This document shows, piece after piece, positions 1 through 7,652 of a stretch of DNA of 64,000 bases. The notes under the pieces were generated by a model. That model was not told the DNA's origin. It saw only the letters and a list, made by a program, of their open reading frames with translations, and did no database searches. Numbering within the stretch: position 1 is the stretch's first letter; the number at the start of each line of letters is the position of its first letter. Source of the stretch: an uncultured Roseburia sp. (lineage in GTDB: Bacteria; Bacillota; Clostridia; Lachnospirales; Lachnospiraceae); assembly GCA_900539115.1 (NCBI GenBank), contig UQAQ01000008.1, positions 1 through 64,000 of the forward strand, in the 5' to 3' direction. The position numbers were made by a program, and so were the translations under genes.

Positions 1-346
<346 letters not shown>

Positions 347-395
347 AATCGGTTTGGAATGGTTTAAACAATGTGTAGTTTTGAAGGTATAATAA

Positions 396-467
396 TCCTC
401 GATAGCTCAATGGTAGAGCACACGGCTGTTAACCGTGGGGTTGTAGGTTCGAGCCCTACTCGGGGAG
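396..467 (+). tRNA. tRNA-Asn (anticodon GTT)
   Basis: A complete cloverleaf can be drawn. The acceptor stem TCCTCGA pairs with TCGGGGA, with one G-T pair. The D arm is GCTC/GAGC, the anticodon arm CACGG/CCGTG and the T arm GTAGG/CCTAC with loop TTCGAGC. The anticodon loop is CTGTTAA, giving GTT at 428-430, so the tRNA reads AAC/AAT (Asn). The discriminator base is G467. CCA is not encoded. It is probably co-transcribed with the rRNA operon and closed by the terminator at 481-513. Confidence 0.97.
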
Positions 468-480
468 TTAATAAATTAGA

Positions 481-513
481 AGTTCTCAGATGAGTGTCTG
501 AGGACTTTTTTTT
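481..513 (+). terminator. Rho-independent terminator of the rRNA-tRNA operon
   Basis: AGTTCTCAGA at 481-490 pairs with TCTGAGGACT at 497-506 (one G-T pair) around a 6-base loop, and a run of eight T follows. It ends the rRNA/tRNA-Asn transcript. Confidence 0.9.
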
Positions 514-605
514 GATAGTTTACAAAAAATGCAAGTCCTGTTTTTGAGACAGGTAATGTTGTAAAAAATATCAATGAAACGGCTGATTGAAAGGAAAGGT
601 AAATT

Positions 606-1430
606 ATGGGAGAAAGATTAAGAGAAGCAGTTTATGGGCTGGCTATTGGAGATGCAGTAGGCGTACCATATGAATTTAAGCAGAGAGGCAGTTTTCGATG
701 TGCCGGGATGATTGGTTACGGCACACACCATCAGCCTGCAGGTACATGGTCTGACGATACCAGTATGACACTGGCAACTTGTGCCAGCATCAAGAATATG
801 GGAAAAATAGACTGCGAAGATATTCGCCGGCAATTTGAAGCATGGTTTTATGAGAAAAAGTATACACCGTTTGGTGAGGTTTTTGACTATGGATTTACTT
901 GCAGCCAGGCAATCGAAAATAAAAAGGGAGAAGAGGATGAGAGGTCAAATGGCAATGGTTCTTTGATGCGTATCCTTCCCCTGGCATTTGTTCCCGATGT
1001 AACTGATGAACAAATCGCGGAAGTGTCGGCTATTACGCATGCACATAAGATTTCAAAGGAATCTTGTATTATTTATGTAAGAATTGCGCAGGAGATGCTT
1101 GCAGGCGTGTCTCCTCCGGAAGCCATAGAAAAGCATGTGTCTGAAAAATCAATTCTGCATCGATTACGATACATCGATCGGCTTGAAGAAAAGGAAATCC
1201 GTTCGAGTGGGTATGTCGTTGATTCATTTGAAGCGGCGATGTGGTCGCTTTTAACCACAAATTCTTACAAAGAATGTATCAAAAAAGCAGTTGATCTCGG
1301 TGATGACACGGATACCGTCGCAGCTATTGCAGGTGGCTTGGCGGGAATCCTGTACGGAATAGAAAATATTCCCAAGGAATGGATGGAAAAACTGCAAAGT
1401 AAGGAAAACATTGACAAGTGTTTATGGTAG
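606..1430 (+). CDS. ADP-ribosylglycohydrolase family protein (DraG/ARH-like)
   Basis: This 274-residue protein has the DraG/ARH fold signatures that bind the binuclear magnesium site. GLAIGDAVG is near residue 11, WSDDTS at 48-53 gives the first acidic cluster, and GDDTDT at 232-237 is the C-terminal metal motif. The family removes ADP-ribose from arginine or other acceptors, or hydrolyses ADP-ribosylated small molecules. The true substrate cannot be told from sequence. It is cytoplasmic with no signal peptide. The ATG follows a GAAAGGAAAGG ribosome site. The next gene on the same strand, 370 bases on, is a NADAR-family protein, also tied to ADP-ribose chemistry, which suggests a shared role. 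No ADP-ribosyltransferase (DarT-like or other) is visible nearby. Confidence 0.9.
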   Translation: MGERLREAVYGLAIGDAVGVPYEFKQRGSFRCAGMIGYGTHHQPAGTWSDDTSMTLATCASIKNMGKIDCEDIRRQFEAWFYEKKYTPFGEVFDYGFTCSQAIENKKGEEDERSNGNGSLMRILPLAFVPDVTDEQIAEVSAITHAHKISKESCIIYVRIAQEMLAGVSPPEAIEKHVSEKSILHRLRYIDRLEEKEIRSSGYVVDSFEAAMWSLLTTNSYKECIKKAVDLGDDTDTVAAIAGGLAGILYGIENIPKEWMEKLQSKENIDKCLW

Positions 1431-1798
1431 ACAGGGGGAAATATGGAGTGGGGATTTTAAAAATTGTGGATTATAAAATAAGATTGTCAAAAAGGGTAAA
1501 AGATGGTAAAATATTATACACTATCAACAGAAATTATTCATAATAAGCAATTTTAAAGTGATTATTATGAAAGTATAATGCTTAAAAGAGAAAAATAAAT
1601 CCATTCGCGGTCCAAAGCTGGTCCACGAACAGATTTATTTAGTACATTATATCCAATATCAGAAAAAAAGTCAACAAAAATCAGAGGGGACTGGAATGTG
1701 GAGAACGGCATCGGGCATGGCTGAAGGCTTGAAAGTAGTGCAAAACAACATACGCATTTATACAAAAAATTACAAATTAACAGAAAGCAGGTGACCTT
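1431..1798 (+). other. Gene-free stretch with promoter-like boxes and an imperfect hairpin
   Basis: No credible gene is seen here. There are two promoter-like pairs: TTGTCA (1484-1489) and TAAAAT (1507-1512) 17 bases apart, and TTTTAA (1551-1556) and TATAAT (1574-1579). Just after the second comes a long imperfect inverted repeat at 1593-1640. An ATG for the NADAR gene follows at 1799, preceded by AGCAGGTG. The remainder shows nothing recognisable. Confidence 0.6.
1593..1640. repeat. Imperfect 48-base inverted repeat (hairpin)
   Basis: The outer arms are 9 bases at 1593-1601 and 1632-1640 (AAATAAATC/GATTTATTT). The inner arms are TTCGCGGTCC (1604-1613) and GGTCCACGAA (1620-1629), pairing at 8 of 10 positions around the loop AAAGCT. 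There is no T tract, so it is not a typical terminator. It would sit at the very 5' end of a transcript starting from the TATAAT at 1574. Confidence 0.6.
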
Positions 1799-2272
1799 AT
1801 GAACATAATATGTTATCACAATCCTAACGAGGAAAATGGATATTTGAGCAATTGGTATCTTTCAGATTTTTTTGTGGATGGCATCAAATTTACATCAATG
1901 GAGCAGTTTATGATGTATCGTAAAGCTATTTGTTTTGGGAACGAGGCGATTGCAAAAGAAATTCTTGCGTCTAAGGATGTTGCGTATATTAAGAAATTAG
2001 GACGTTTGGTATCTCATTATAATGAAAATATCTGGAATGGATTGAGGCAGCTTATTGTATATGAAGGCTTGCGGGCAAAATTTACTCAAAATTGTTTTTT
2101 GAAGCAGAAATTGATGGATACGCAAGATGCAATGCTTGCAGAATGTGCGGTAAAGGATCGCGTCTGGGGGATTGGTTTATCTGTGAATGATCCGATGCGA
2201 TTTGACATTAATGCATGGAAAGGAAAGAATCTGCTGGGCTATTCATTAATGATGGTACGGGATAATTTATAG
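1799..2272 (+). CDS. NADAR family protein (YbiA-like)
   Basis: The 157 residues match the small single-domain NADAR family (NAD- and ADP-ribose-associated, YbiA/RibX-like). Typical features are an N-terminal segment ending in a YLSNWY motif, SMEQFMMYRKA, and the C-terminal WGIGL plus NLLGYSLM. NADAR proteins act as N-glycosidases. Some clear intermediates of riboflavin synthesis, and others are reported to remove ADP-ribose from guanine in DNA. Which activity applies here is not readable from the sequence. The ribosome site AGCAGGTG lies just upstream of the ATG. It stands downstream of an ADP-ribosylglycohydrolase, an association pointing to ADP-ribose repair or defence rather than vitamin synthesis; this is inference. 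Confidence 0.88.
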   Translation: MNIICYHNPNEENGYLSNWYLSDFFVDGIKFTSMEQFMMYRKAICFGNEAIAKEILASKDVAYIKKLGRLVSHYNENIWNGLRQLIVYEGLRAKFTQNCFLKQKLMDTQDAMLAECAVKDRVWGIGLSVNDPMRFDINAWKGKNLLGYSLMMVRDNL

Positions 2273-2315
2273 AGTTTTCTTCTGACCTAATATGGCATTA
2301 TTTCAACAAAACGCT

Positions 2316-2355
2316 CATTTTCACGTATGAACGACCATTTTTACGTACAAACGAC
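2316..2355. repeat. Two tandem 20-base imperfect repeats
   Basis: Two head-to-tail 20-mers (2316-2335 and 2336-2355) differ at three positions and share the core ACGTA plus AACGAC. They lie between the NADAR gene and the transposase-like remnant. Tandem terminal repeats of this kind are found at ends of some insertion sequences (for example the IS21 family), so this may be an element end, but no complete element is present. Confidence 0.5.
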
Positions 2356-2443
2356 ACTTGTTTCATTCTTGTTTGTGTGTTAGCATTTTTATATAGAGAT
2401 AACGGAGAAAGTTTATCACACTACAAACAGGAGGGAAAATAGG

Positions 2444-2559
2444 ATGCATACAATGTTAAAAAACACGTTGCAAATTTCACAATTAGCAACACAATACGAT
2501 GAAGCAGCCAAAAAACAGAAGATGAAATTTGTGAGATTTTAAAACTAACTAAAAGATAA
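2444..2559 (+). pseudogene. Internally deleted remnant of an Rpn/PD-(D/E)XK transposase-family gene
   Basis: A good ribosome site (CAGGAGGGA, 2429-2437) precedes ATG 2444, which opens a 32-codon frame starting MHTMLKNTLQISQLATQYDE, with stop at 2540-2542. This start resembles, from memory, the N-terminus of the PD-(D/E)XK nuclease-family transposase (Rpn-like) proteins common in Lachnospiraceae. After codon 24 the sequence changes to what looks like the family's C-terminus in another frame (DEICEILKLTKR, 2521-2559, TAA). The simplest reading is a large internal deletion joining the two ends. It is followed at once by a perfect terminator. The assignment rests on family recall and should be confirmed by alignment. 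Confidence 0.5.
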
Positions 2560-2566
2560 TTTTTCC

Positions 2567-2596
2567 AAGCCAGAGCCTACCACTCTGGCTTGTTTT
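2567..2596 (+). terminator. Rho-independent terminator
   Basis: AAGCCAGAG (2567-2575) and CTCTGGCTT (2583-2591) pair perfectly around 7 bases, followed by GTTTT. It ends the transcript of the decayed gene and insulates the fur-type promoter downstream. Confidence 0.85.
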
Positions 2597-2660
2597 CTGC
2601 CCATTTTCCGTCACTTCCCTCAAAAATAACAAAAAAATCAAAATTTTTTCAAAAAACTTA

Positions 2661-2708
2661 TTGACAAATAGTGATCAATAGTGTACTATAACGATAACAG
2701 TTATCATT
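2661..2708 (+). promoter_or_regulatory. Promoter and palindromic Fur/PerR-type operator
   Basis: The -35 TTGACA (2661-2666) and -10 TACTAT (2684-2689) are 17 bases apart. Immediately downstream is the palindrome GATAACAGTTATC (2693-2705), extending as an imperfect repeat over 2690-2708. This AT-rich GATAAC/GTTATC dyad resembles Fur-family boxes and overlaps the expected start site, so the regulator encoded next probably controls itself. Confidence 0.75.
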
Positions 2709-2732
2709 ATTAAAAAGAAACGAGGTGAGGAT

Positions 2733-3134
2733 TTGGCTGGAGTGAAGTACAGTAAGCAGCGTGAGATAATCATGGATTATTTAAAATCTACGACAGCTCA
2801 TCCGACAGCGGAGACGGTTTACATGAATGTTCGAAGCGCAAATCCAAAACTTAGTTTGGGAACTGTTTATCGAAATCTCAAACTTTTGTCGGAGGCGGGA
2901 GAGATTCAGAGGCTTTCCTGTGGAGACGGCATTGACCGGTTCGATGCCACAGTTGCACCACATTGTCACTTTTTGTGCGATCGATGTGGAAGCGTGCAGG
3001 ATGTGGATATGCCGCCGCTCGATGAGTTGGAGAAAAAGGCAGCAGAAAAACTAGATGGAGAAATCCATGGGCACCAGGTATATTTTTACGGATTATGTGA
3101 AAAATGCCTAAGAGAAGCAAAAAACTTAGGATGA
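2733..3134 (+). CDS. perR: Fur family transcriptional regulator, PerR-like
   Basis: The 133-residue protein has the Fur fold: a winged helix (TAETVYMNVRSANPKLSLGT around residues 24-43, recognition helix TVYRNLKLL) and a C-terminal dimer domain. HCHFLCDRC contributes the first structural-zinc CxxC and LCEKC near the C-terminus the second, a four-cysteine site as in PerR. Start is TTG at 2733 after GAGGTGAGG; no better ATG is in frame. It likely senses peroxide or iron and represses oxidative-stress genes. The reverse rubrerythrin gene lies 60 bases downstream, and a Fur-type operator sits in its own promoter. A plain Fur or Zur role is less likely but not excluded. Confidence 0.85.
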   Translation: MAGVKYSKQREIIMDYLKSTTAHPTAETVYMNVRSANPKLSLGTVYRNLKLLSEAGEIQRLSCGDGIDRFDATVAPHCHFLCDRCGSVQDVDMPPLDELEKKAAEKLDGEIHGHQVYFYGLCEKCLREAKNLG

Positions 3135-3196
3135 TGGTTTCACGATTGCCATCATTGCTAAAAAATAAAATTTATCAAAGAAAAGGAGAAATTATT

Positions 3197-3745
3197 ATGG
3201 CAAAATATGTATGTTCCGTATGCGGTTATGTTCACGAAGGAGATCAGCCACCAGAAAAATGTCCACAGTGTGGTGTAGGTCCTGAAAAATTCAACAAAAT
3301 GGAAGAAGGCGAAAAAGTCTGGGCTGCTGAGCATGTAGTTGGCGTAGCAAAAGGCGTTAGCGAGGATATCGTTGCAGACCTTCGTGCAAACTTCGAAGGA
3401 GAATGTTCTGAAGTAGGTATGTACCTTGCGATGGCACGTGTGGCTCACCGTGAAGGATATCCGGAAATCGGACTTTACTGGGAAAAAGCAGCTTATGAAG
3501 AGGCAGAGCATGCGGCAAAATTTGCAGAATTGCTTGGTGAAGTAGTGACAGATTCTACAAAGAAAAATCTGCAGATGCGTGTAGATGCTGAGCATGGTGC
3601 AACAGCCGGAAAAATGGATCTTGCAAAACGTGCGAAAGCAGCAAATCTGGATGCGATCCATGATACCGTTCATGAGATGGCTCGTGATGAGGCTAGACAT
3701 GGAAAAGCATTTGAAGGACTTTTGAAGAGATACTTCGGAGAATAA
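3197..3745 (+). CDS. rbr: Reverse rubrerythrin (rubredoxin-ferritin-like diiron protein)
   Basis: The 182 residues begin with a rubredoxin-type FeS4 centre (C6, C9, C22, C25), then a four-helix ferritin-like domain carrying the diiron ligands (EGECSEVGMY, EEAEHAAKF, EMARDEARHGKAFE). Rubredoxin at the N-terminus rather than the C-terminus defines the reverse rubrerythrins of clostridia, which reduce hydrogen peroxide and oxygen to water using NADH-derived electrons. The start ATG 3197 is preceded by AAAGGAGAA. It is cytoplasmic. It follows the PerR-like gene closely and is the obvious target or co-regulated partner. A strong terminator closes the unit. Confidence 0.95.
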   Translation: MAKYVCSVCGYVHEGDQPPEKCPQCGVGPEKFNKMEEGEKVWAAEHVVGVAKGVSEDIVADLRANFEGECSEVGMYLAMARVAHREGYPEIGLYWEKAAYEEAEHAAKFAELLGEVVTDSTKKNLQMRVDAEHGATAGKMDLAKRAKAANLDAIHDTVHEMARDEARHGKAFEGLLKRYFGE

Positions 3746-3761
3746 TAAAATCAGAATGCAG

Positions 3762-3790
3762 ACTCCCCGGGAAAATTCCGGGGAGTTTTT
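3762..3790 (+). terminator. Rho-independent terminator after rubrerythrin
   Basis: ACTCCCCGG and CCGGGGAGT pair perfectly around GAAAATT, followed by five T (3786-3790). Confidence 0.93.
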
Positions 3791-3811
3791 CTGTCTTGAG
3801 ATGGATTAAAG

Positions 3812-3841
3812 TTGACGCAGGACAAACAGCCATGCTATAAT
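3812..3841 (+). promoter_or_regulatory. Promoter of the XRE-hydE unit
   Basis: TTGACG (3812-3817) and TATAAT (3836-3841) are separated by 18 bases, with a TG one base before the -10 (extended -10). Confidence 0.75.
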
Positions 3842-3866
3842 TGAAACATTGACGGAGGTGACGGAT

Positions 3867-4085
3867 ATGGGGGACAGCAAGCAAAATAGACGCCTTACGA
3901 TGGCGCGTTTTGAAAAAGATATGACGCAGAAAGATTTGGCAGAGCGAGTGGGAATTTCCCGACAGACGATGAATGCCATTGAACGCGGCGAGACCAATCC
4001 GAGTCTGAAATTGTGCCTCGAGATATGCTGGGTGCTTGGGAAGAGTTTAGATCAATTATTTTGGGAAGAAAAGCCGGGAGAATAG
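3867..4085 (+). CDS. Small XRE-family HTH regulator
   Basis: This 72-residue protein is little more than a Cro/CI helix-turn-helix. TQKDLAERVGISRQTMNAIE is the HTH, followed by ETNPSLKLCLEICWVLGKSL. It resembles the YozG/YvaO group of tiny DNA-binding regulators. The ATG at 3867 is chosen because GGAGGTGA ends five bases before it; a TTG at 3849 in the same frame lacks a site. It ends four bases before hydE, so the two are translationally coupled. It may tune hydrogenase maturation, but equally may control a remote target. Confidence 0.85.
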   Translation: MGDSKQNRRLTMARFEKDMTQKDLAERVGISRQTMNAIERGETNPSLKLCLEICWVLGKSLDQLFWEEKPGE

Positions 4086-4089
4086 AAAC

Positions 4090-5115
4090 ATGCTGAAAAT
4101 AAAAGAAATTTCCTTGGCAGATGACGAGGAGTTAAAACAATGGATCGATACACCGGGGCAGGAGATTACGGAGGCTCTTGCTGTCGCGGCAGATCGAGTG
4201 AGAAGAGAACACTATGGGGACGAAGTGTACGTTCGCGGGCTGATAGAATTTACCAATTATTGTAAAAACAACTGCTATTACTGCGGGATTCGAAGAGATA
4301 ATTTGAATGCGGACAGATACCGCCTGACAAAAGAGGAAATTCTTTCGTGCTGTGAAGAAGGGTATCGTCTTGGGTTTCGTACCTTTGTGCTGCAGGGAGG
4401 CGAGGATCCGTATTTTACCGATGACCGGGTGTGTGACATTGTGAGCGAGATTCATCGGCGTTTTGCAGATTGTGCGATCACGCTTTCCATCGGAGAAAAA
4501 ACAAGAGAAAGTTATCAGGCCTATTATGAAGCCGGTGCAGAACGCTATCTGCTACGCCATGAGACGGCGACGGAAGCGCATTATGGAAAAATGCATCCGG
4601 CAGAGATGAGTCTGGCAAATCGAAAAAAATGCCTGTTTGATCTGAAGGAGATCGGATATCAGGTGGGGGCCGGATTTATGGTAGATTCGCCATTTCAAAC
4701 GACGGAAAATCTGGTGGCTGACCTTCGTTTTTTGCAGGAATTGCAGCCGGATATGATTGGGATCGGACCGTATATTACACATGGGGAGACGCCGTTTGCA
4801 CAGTACCCGAGTGGAAGTTTGGAAAAGACATTGCGGATGGTGTCCATTTTGCGCTTATTGTTTCCTTATGCGCTGATCCCGTCGACGACGGCATTGGGAA
4901 CGATTCATCCGGAAGGCAGAGAATTGGGATTAAAGGCAGGTGGAAATGTTGTCATGCCGAATCTTTCACCGGTTTCGGTAAGAAAAAAATACGATCTGTA
5001 TGAAAATAAAATCTGTACCGGAGAAGAAGCGGCGCAGTGCCGTGGATGTCTGGAACAGCGGGTTGCGCGGGCGGGATACCGCATTGTGACAGACCGCGGA
5101 GACGTAAGAAGATAA
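4090..5115 (+). CDS. hydE: [FeFe] hydrogenase H-cluster radical SAM maturase HydE
   Basis: The 341 residues form a biotin-synthase-like radical SAM barrel. The CX3CX2C cluster motif is C58, C62 and C65 (YCKNNCYYCG), followed by the LQGGED segment (around 104-109) and the HydE-typical HPEGRELGLKAGGNVVMPN stretch late in the protein. HydE builds part of the diiron subcluster of [FeFe] hydrogenases together with HydF and HydG. HydG is encoded 43 kb away at 48379, while HydF and the hydrogenase are not in this window. The gene is coupled to the small XRE regulator upstream and ends at a strong terminator shared with the convergent CotH gene. Confidence 0.93.
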   Translation: MLKIKEISLADDEELKQWIDTPGQEITEALAVAADRVRREHYGDEVYVRGLIEFTNYCKNNCYYCGIRRDNLNADRYRLTKEEILSCCEEGYRLGFRTFVLQGGEDPYFTDDRVCDIVSEIHRRFADCAITLSIGEKTRESYQAYYEAGAERYLLRHETATEAHYGKMHPAEMSLANRKKCLFDLKEIGYQVGAGFMVDSPFQTTENLVADLRFLQELQPDMIGIGPYITHGETPFAQYPSGSLEKTLRMVSILRLLFPYALIPSTTALGTIHPEGRELGLKAGGNVVMPNLSPVSVRKKYDLYENKICTGEEAAQCRGCLEQRVARAGYRIVTDRGDVRR

Positions 5116-5120
5116 AATAA

Positions 5121-5160
5121 GAGGGGAACGGCCTTTCGAGGCTGTTCCCCTTAATGTTTT
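5121..5160. terminator. Bidirectional terminator between hydE and the CotH gene
   Basis: AGGGGAACGGCC and GGCTGTTCCCCT pair (one G-T pair) around TTTCGA. A T-rich tail is present on the plus side, and AATAAAA-type sequence gives a T-rich tail on the minus side as well. It separates two convergent genes. Confidence 0.85.
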
Positions 5161-5162
5161 TA

Positions 5163-7283
5163 CTATTGTTCGATATCATTTAAGATGAGATCATAACGTG
5201 CTTTCAAAAAGTTCTTCATTTCCTTGACATTTGATGCAAATTGATTGCGATGCCAATTGTCGTTGAGACCAAAATATCTTGTGTAGAAATCCTGCATCAG
5301 CGGCTGATACAATGCGGTCAGATTATCCAATTTCTGACAGCAGGTCTCGTAATTAAAATTCGTCGAGCCAATCTCTTTGATCGTGGCAAGGAATTTATTG
5401 TAAAATGTTTTATTTTGAATAACAGCTGCAAAAAGCGGATCCATATTTTTTGCATTTGTAAAGGATGGCGTTTCGGCGTATTGGCGGCCGTTTTTATACA
5501 ATCCCATCGAATACTCGGTGTCGTAGATCATGTAACGCCATTTTCCGTCAGCATATGGATTTCCTTCATCGACGGTGCGGGCACGCCATACAATGTAATT
5601 TTTACGGCTATTATGACCGGAAGTGATGAGCCAGTCATTGTTACCGATGTAAATTTCTGTCGCATAATAATCGGCGAAACTGTCAATATCCATAATTTTA
5701 CAAAAATCTTCGTAAACGGCATCATCCGTAAAATCCTTGTTTGCATAGCCCATCAGTTCGTCATAGAGGGCATTGTCGTCTTTAGTTCCTTCGTCGAGTT
5801 CGTCTTCTTTAAAAACGACTACATTATCTTTATCCACGCCGTAATTTTCTTCGAAATTATTGTCACTGTAACGTTCTGTCAGGTTGTAAAGTCCCCAATA
5901 TTCTCCGTTCAGGAAGAGAACACATGGGCGGGCGGCCTGTGTGCCGTAAGCACGGTCGGTAATACAGTTTTGGATAAATACATCGCGGATTTTTGTAAGT
6001 TCCGTATCATTTCCGCCGTTGCGAAGCATAAAGCCTTTGTATTTTTCTATTTGTTTTCCGTCTTTGTCAACATCGCCCGGAATCAAAGCATATTTCAGAT
6101 TTTTCTGTCCATATTCTTCACGCATGTAAAATTTAAAACTCTTTTGTCCGTACATACGGCTTGCACCGCCGTGGAGACGGACACCCATTGGAGCCGAAAA
6201 TTCGACATTTCCGGTAGAAGGATCAATGTAATCCATCGTTGCCTGACGTTCCCAGCCTTTTCCGGACTGCGTATAATTTCCTTCGTAATTCCAGTAAGCT
6301 TTGCTCTGAATGATCTGTTTGGCTTCTGCCGTCTTGCGCCATTCGTCATAATAGGCACCAAGAGCAAGAATGCCGGTGTTGTAGTCAAGCAGATCGTTTG
6401 GATCCATGACAAGCGAAGCGACAGTAGCGCCTTTGTATTTGTTTGCCATATCATTTCCGACAAAATAACTGTTTGTGATGACCGAACTTGATGTGCCGTC
6501 CGGTGCAATCGCAGCGGCGCGGATAATGGTACATTTGTCCACTTCACTATCTTCCGGGACATAGTCGTAACCGCTTCCGGCAATGTCCATTTTCTTTATG
6601 TTTTCTTCGGAACACAATACATTCTTTTCGCCGTTGCGGCAGGAAATCTGTATGCTTCCGGTATATTTTGCGGAATTCACTGTCGGTATGCTGCCGTCGG
6701 TGGTGTAGTAAATTTCCGTGCCCGGCTGCGCTGCCATATAAAGTTTGAAAGCCTCGTCGTACACACCGGTTTTCTGAGAGAGCGCCGGAGCGGATGGAGC
6801 ACCGCTCTCATAAGGTGCCATGGAAACAAAAGGCGTTTCCGCCGGAACCGGTGTCAGCGTAACGTCCGCAGTCGCAGACGGGGAAGCAGATGGTGCAGAT
6901 GCCGTTGCAAGAGGCGAGGCTGTCGCCGGTGCGGAAGTGGCAGGAGCAGCGGTTGGTTTTATCTTCGAATTTTTTACGGTGACCGTACAAACCAGTTTCT
7001 TTCCTGCTGTCTTTGCTGTAATCTTTGCTTTTCCCTTGCGAAGGGCCTTGACAACTCCTTTTTTGGAGACGGAAGCAATCTTCTTTTTGGAAGATTTCCA
7101 CACTACTTTCTTTTTGGTTCCCTTTACTTTCAGTTTCTTTGTCTGTCCGACTTTAAGCGATATTTTTTTTGCGCTGAGCCGGATCTTTGCTTTTGCCTGT
7201 GTATCTGCCGGTATCACAGAAGGCAGAAGAAGGCTTGCGGCCAGCACGACCGCGGTGGCTTTCGCCCATTGTTGTTTTTTCAT
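5163..7283 (-). CDS. Secreted CotH kinase-family protein with Lys-rich Ig-like N-terminus
   Basis: The 706 residues read as an exported modular protein. A signal peptide (about 1-31) is followed by a very Lys-rich bacterial Ig-like (Big_2) domain (about 32-103). Next come an Ala/Pro/Ser/Thr linker (about 104-168), a chitobiase C-terminal-like segment with the TEIYYTTDGSIPT motif (about 170-280), and a CotH domain (about 325-700). CotH proteins are atypical kinases. In Bacillus CotH phosphorylates spore-coat proteins, and here WRYMIYDTEYSMG is the acidic motif likely to serve catalysis. Outside sporulation, CotH domains occur in surface and cellulosome-linked proteins of fibre degraders. It is transcribed alone, with GGAGG 8 bases before the ATG. 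Substrate unknown. Confidence 0.85.
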   Translation of the reverse strand: MKKQQWAKATAVVLAASLLLPSVIPADTQAKAKIRLSAKKISLKVGQTKKLKVKGTKKKVVWKSSKKKIASVSKKGVVKALRKGKAKITAKTAGKKLVCTVTVKNSKIKPTAAPATSAPATASPLATASAPSASPSATADVTLTPVPAETPFVSMAPYESGAPSAPALSQKTGVYDEAFKLYMAAQPGTEIYYTTDGSIPTVNSAKYTGSIQISCRNGEKNVLCSEENIKKMDIAGSGYDYVPEDSEVDKCTIIRAAAIAPDGTSSSVITNSYFVGNDMANKYKGATVASLVMDPNDLLDYNTGILALGAYYDEWRKTAEAKQIIQSKAYWNYEGNYTQSGKGWERQATMDYIDPSTGNVEFSAPMGVRLHGGASRMYGQKSFKFYMREEYGQKNLKYALIPGDVDKDGKQIEKYKGFMLRNGGNDTELTKIRDVFIQNCITDRAYGTQAARPCVLFLNGEYWGLYNLTERYSDNNFEENYGVDKDNVVVFKEDELDEGTKDDNALYDELMGYANKDFTDDAVYEDFCKIMDIDSFADYYATEIYIGNNDWLITSGHNSRKNYIVWRARTVDEGNPYADGKWRYMIYDTEYSMGLYKNGRQYAETPSFTNAKNMDPLFAAVIQNKTFYNKFLATIKEIGSTNFNYETCCQKLDNLTALYQPLMQDFYTRYFGLNDNWHRNQFASNVKEMKNFLKARYDLILNDIEQ

Positions 7284-7452
7284 AGAAAAACCTCCAATTC
7301 ATTAATAATGTTAGGTTACATTCTCCAAACCAATACCTGCCATAAGTATAACATAATAGAGGAAAAAAAGATATAGCAAGTTCAGGAAAAGTATGATACA
7401 ATGAACAAAGAAACAATGAGAGAAAATTTGATGACAGAAAGGAAATGAGAGG

Positions 7453-7638
7453 ATGCAGGAAAAGAACGGAATCATGGTACGCATTAAAGATATTATCAAT
7501 GGGGCGACGGATGCAGAACGTGACCGCAAGGCGAGTATGCAGGGGAAAATTGATCAGGCAGACCACGTGTTTCAATTCTTTTTGCTTTTGTTCGGACTGG
7601 GATTTTGGGTTGTTATGATTTTGAAAATGTTTTTATAG
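7453..7638 (+). CDS. Small single-pass membrane protein, unknown function
   Basis: This 61-residue protein has a charged N-terminal half (RIKDIINGATDAERDRKAS) and a single hydrophobic helix at about residues 42-60 (FFLLLFGLGFWVVMILKMF) ending at the C-terminus. A ribosome site AAAGGAA lies 8 bases before ATG. It stands upstream of the DUF951 gene in the place where clostridial genomes often carry mscS, but it is far too short to be MscS and shows none of its motifs. It may be a real small membrane protein; no family is recognised. Confidence 0.55.
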   Translation: MQEKNGIMVRIKDIINGATDAERDRKASMQGKIDQADHVFQFFLLLFGLGFWVVMILKMFL

Positions 7639-7652
7639 GAGAGAATGCGGAT

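Noticed and set aside
1565..1819. An 84-codon minus-strand frame upstream of the NADAR gene
   Set aside because: Cys/Phe/Leu-rich composition with no start signal; the region carries promoter boxes and a hairpin instead.
5241..6491. A 416-codon open frame opposite the CotH gene
   Set aside because: Protein is low-complexity and rich in Phe, Ile and Val. It is entirely antisense to a well-supported exported protein with clear domains and has no ribosome site.
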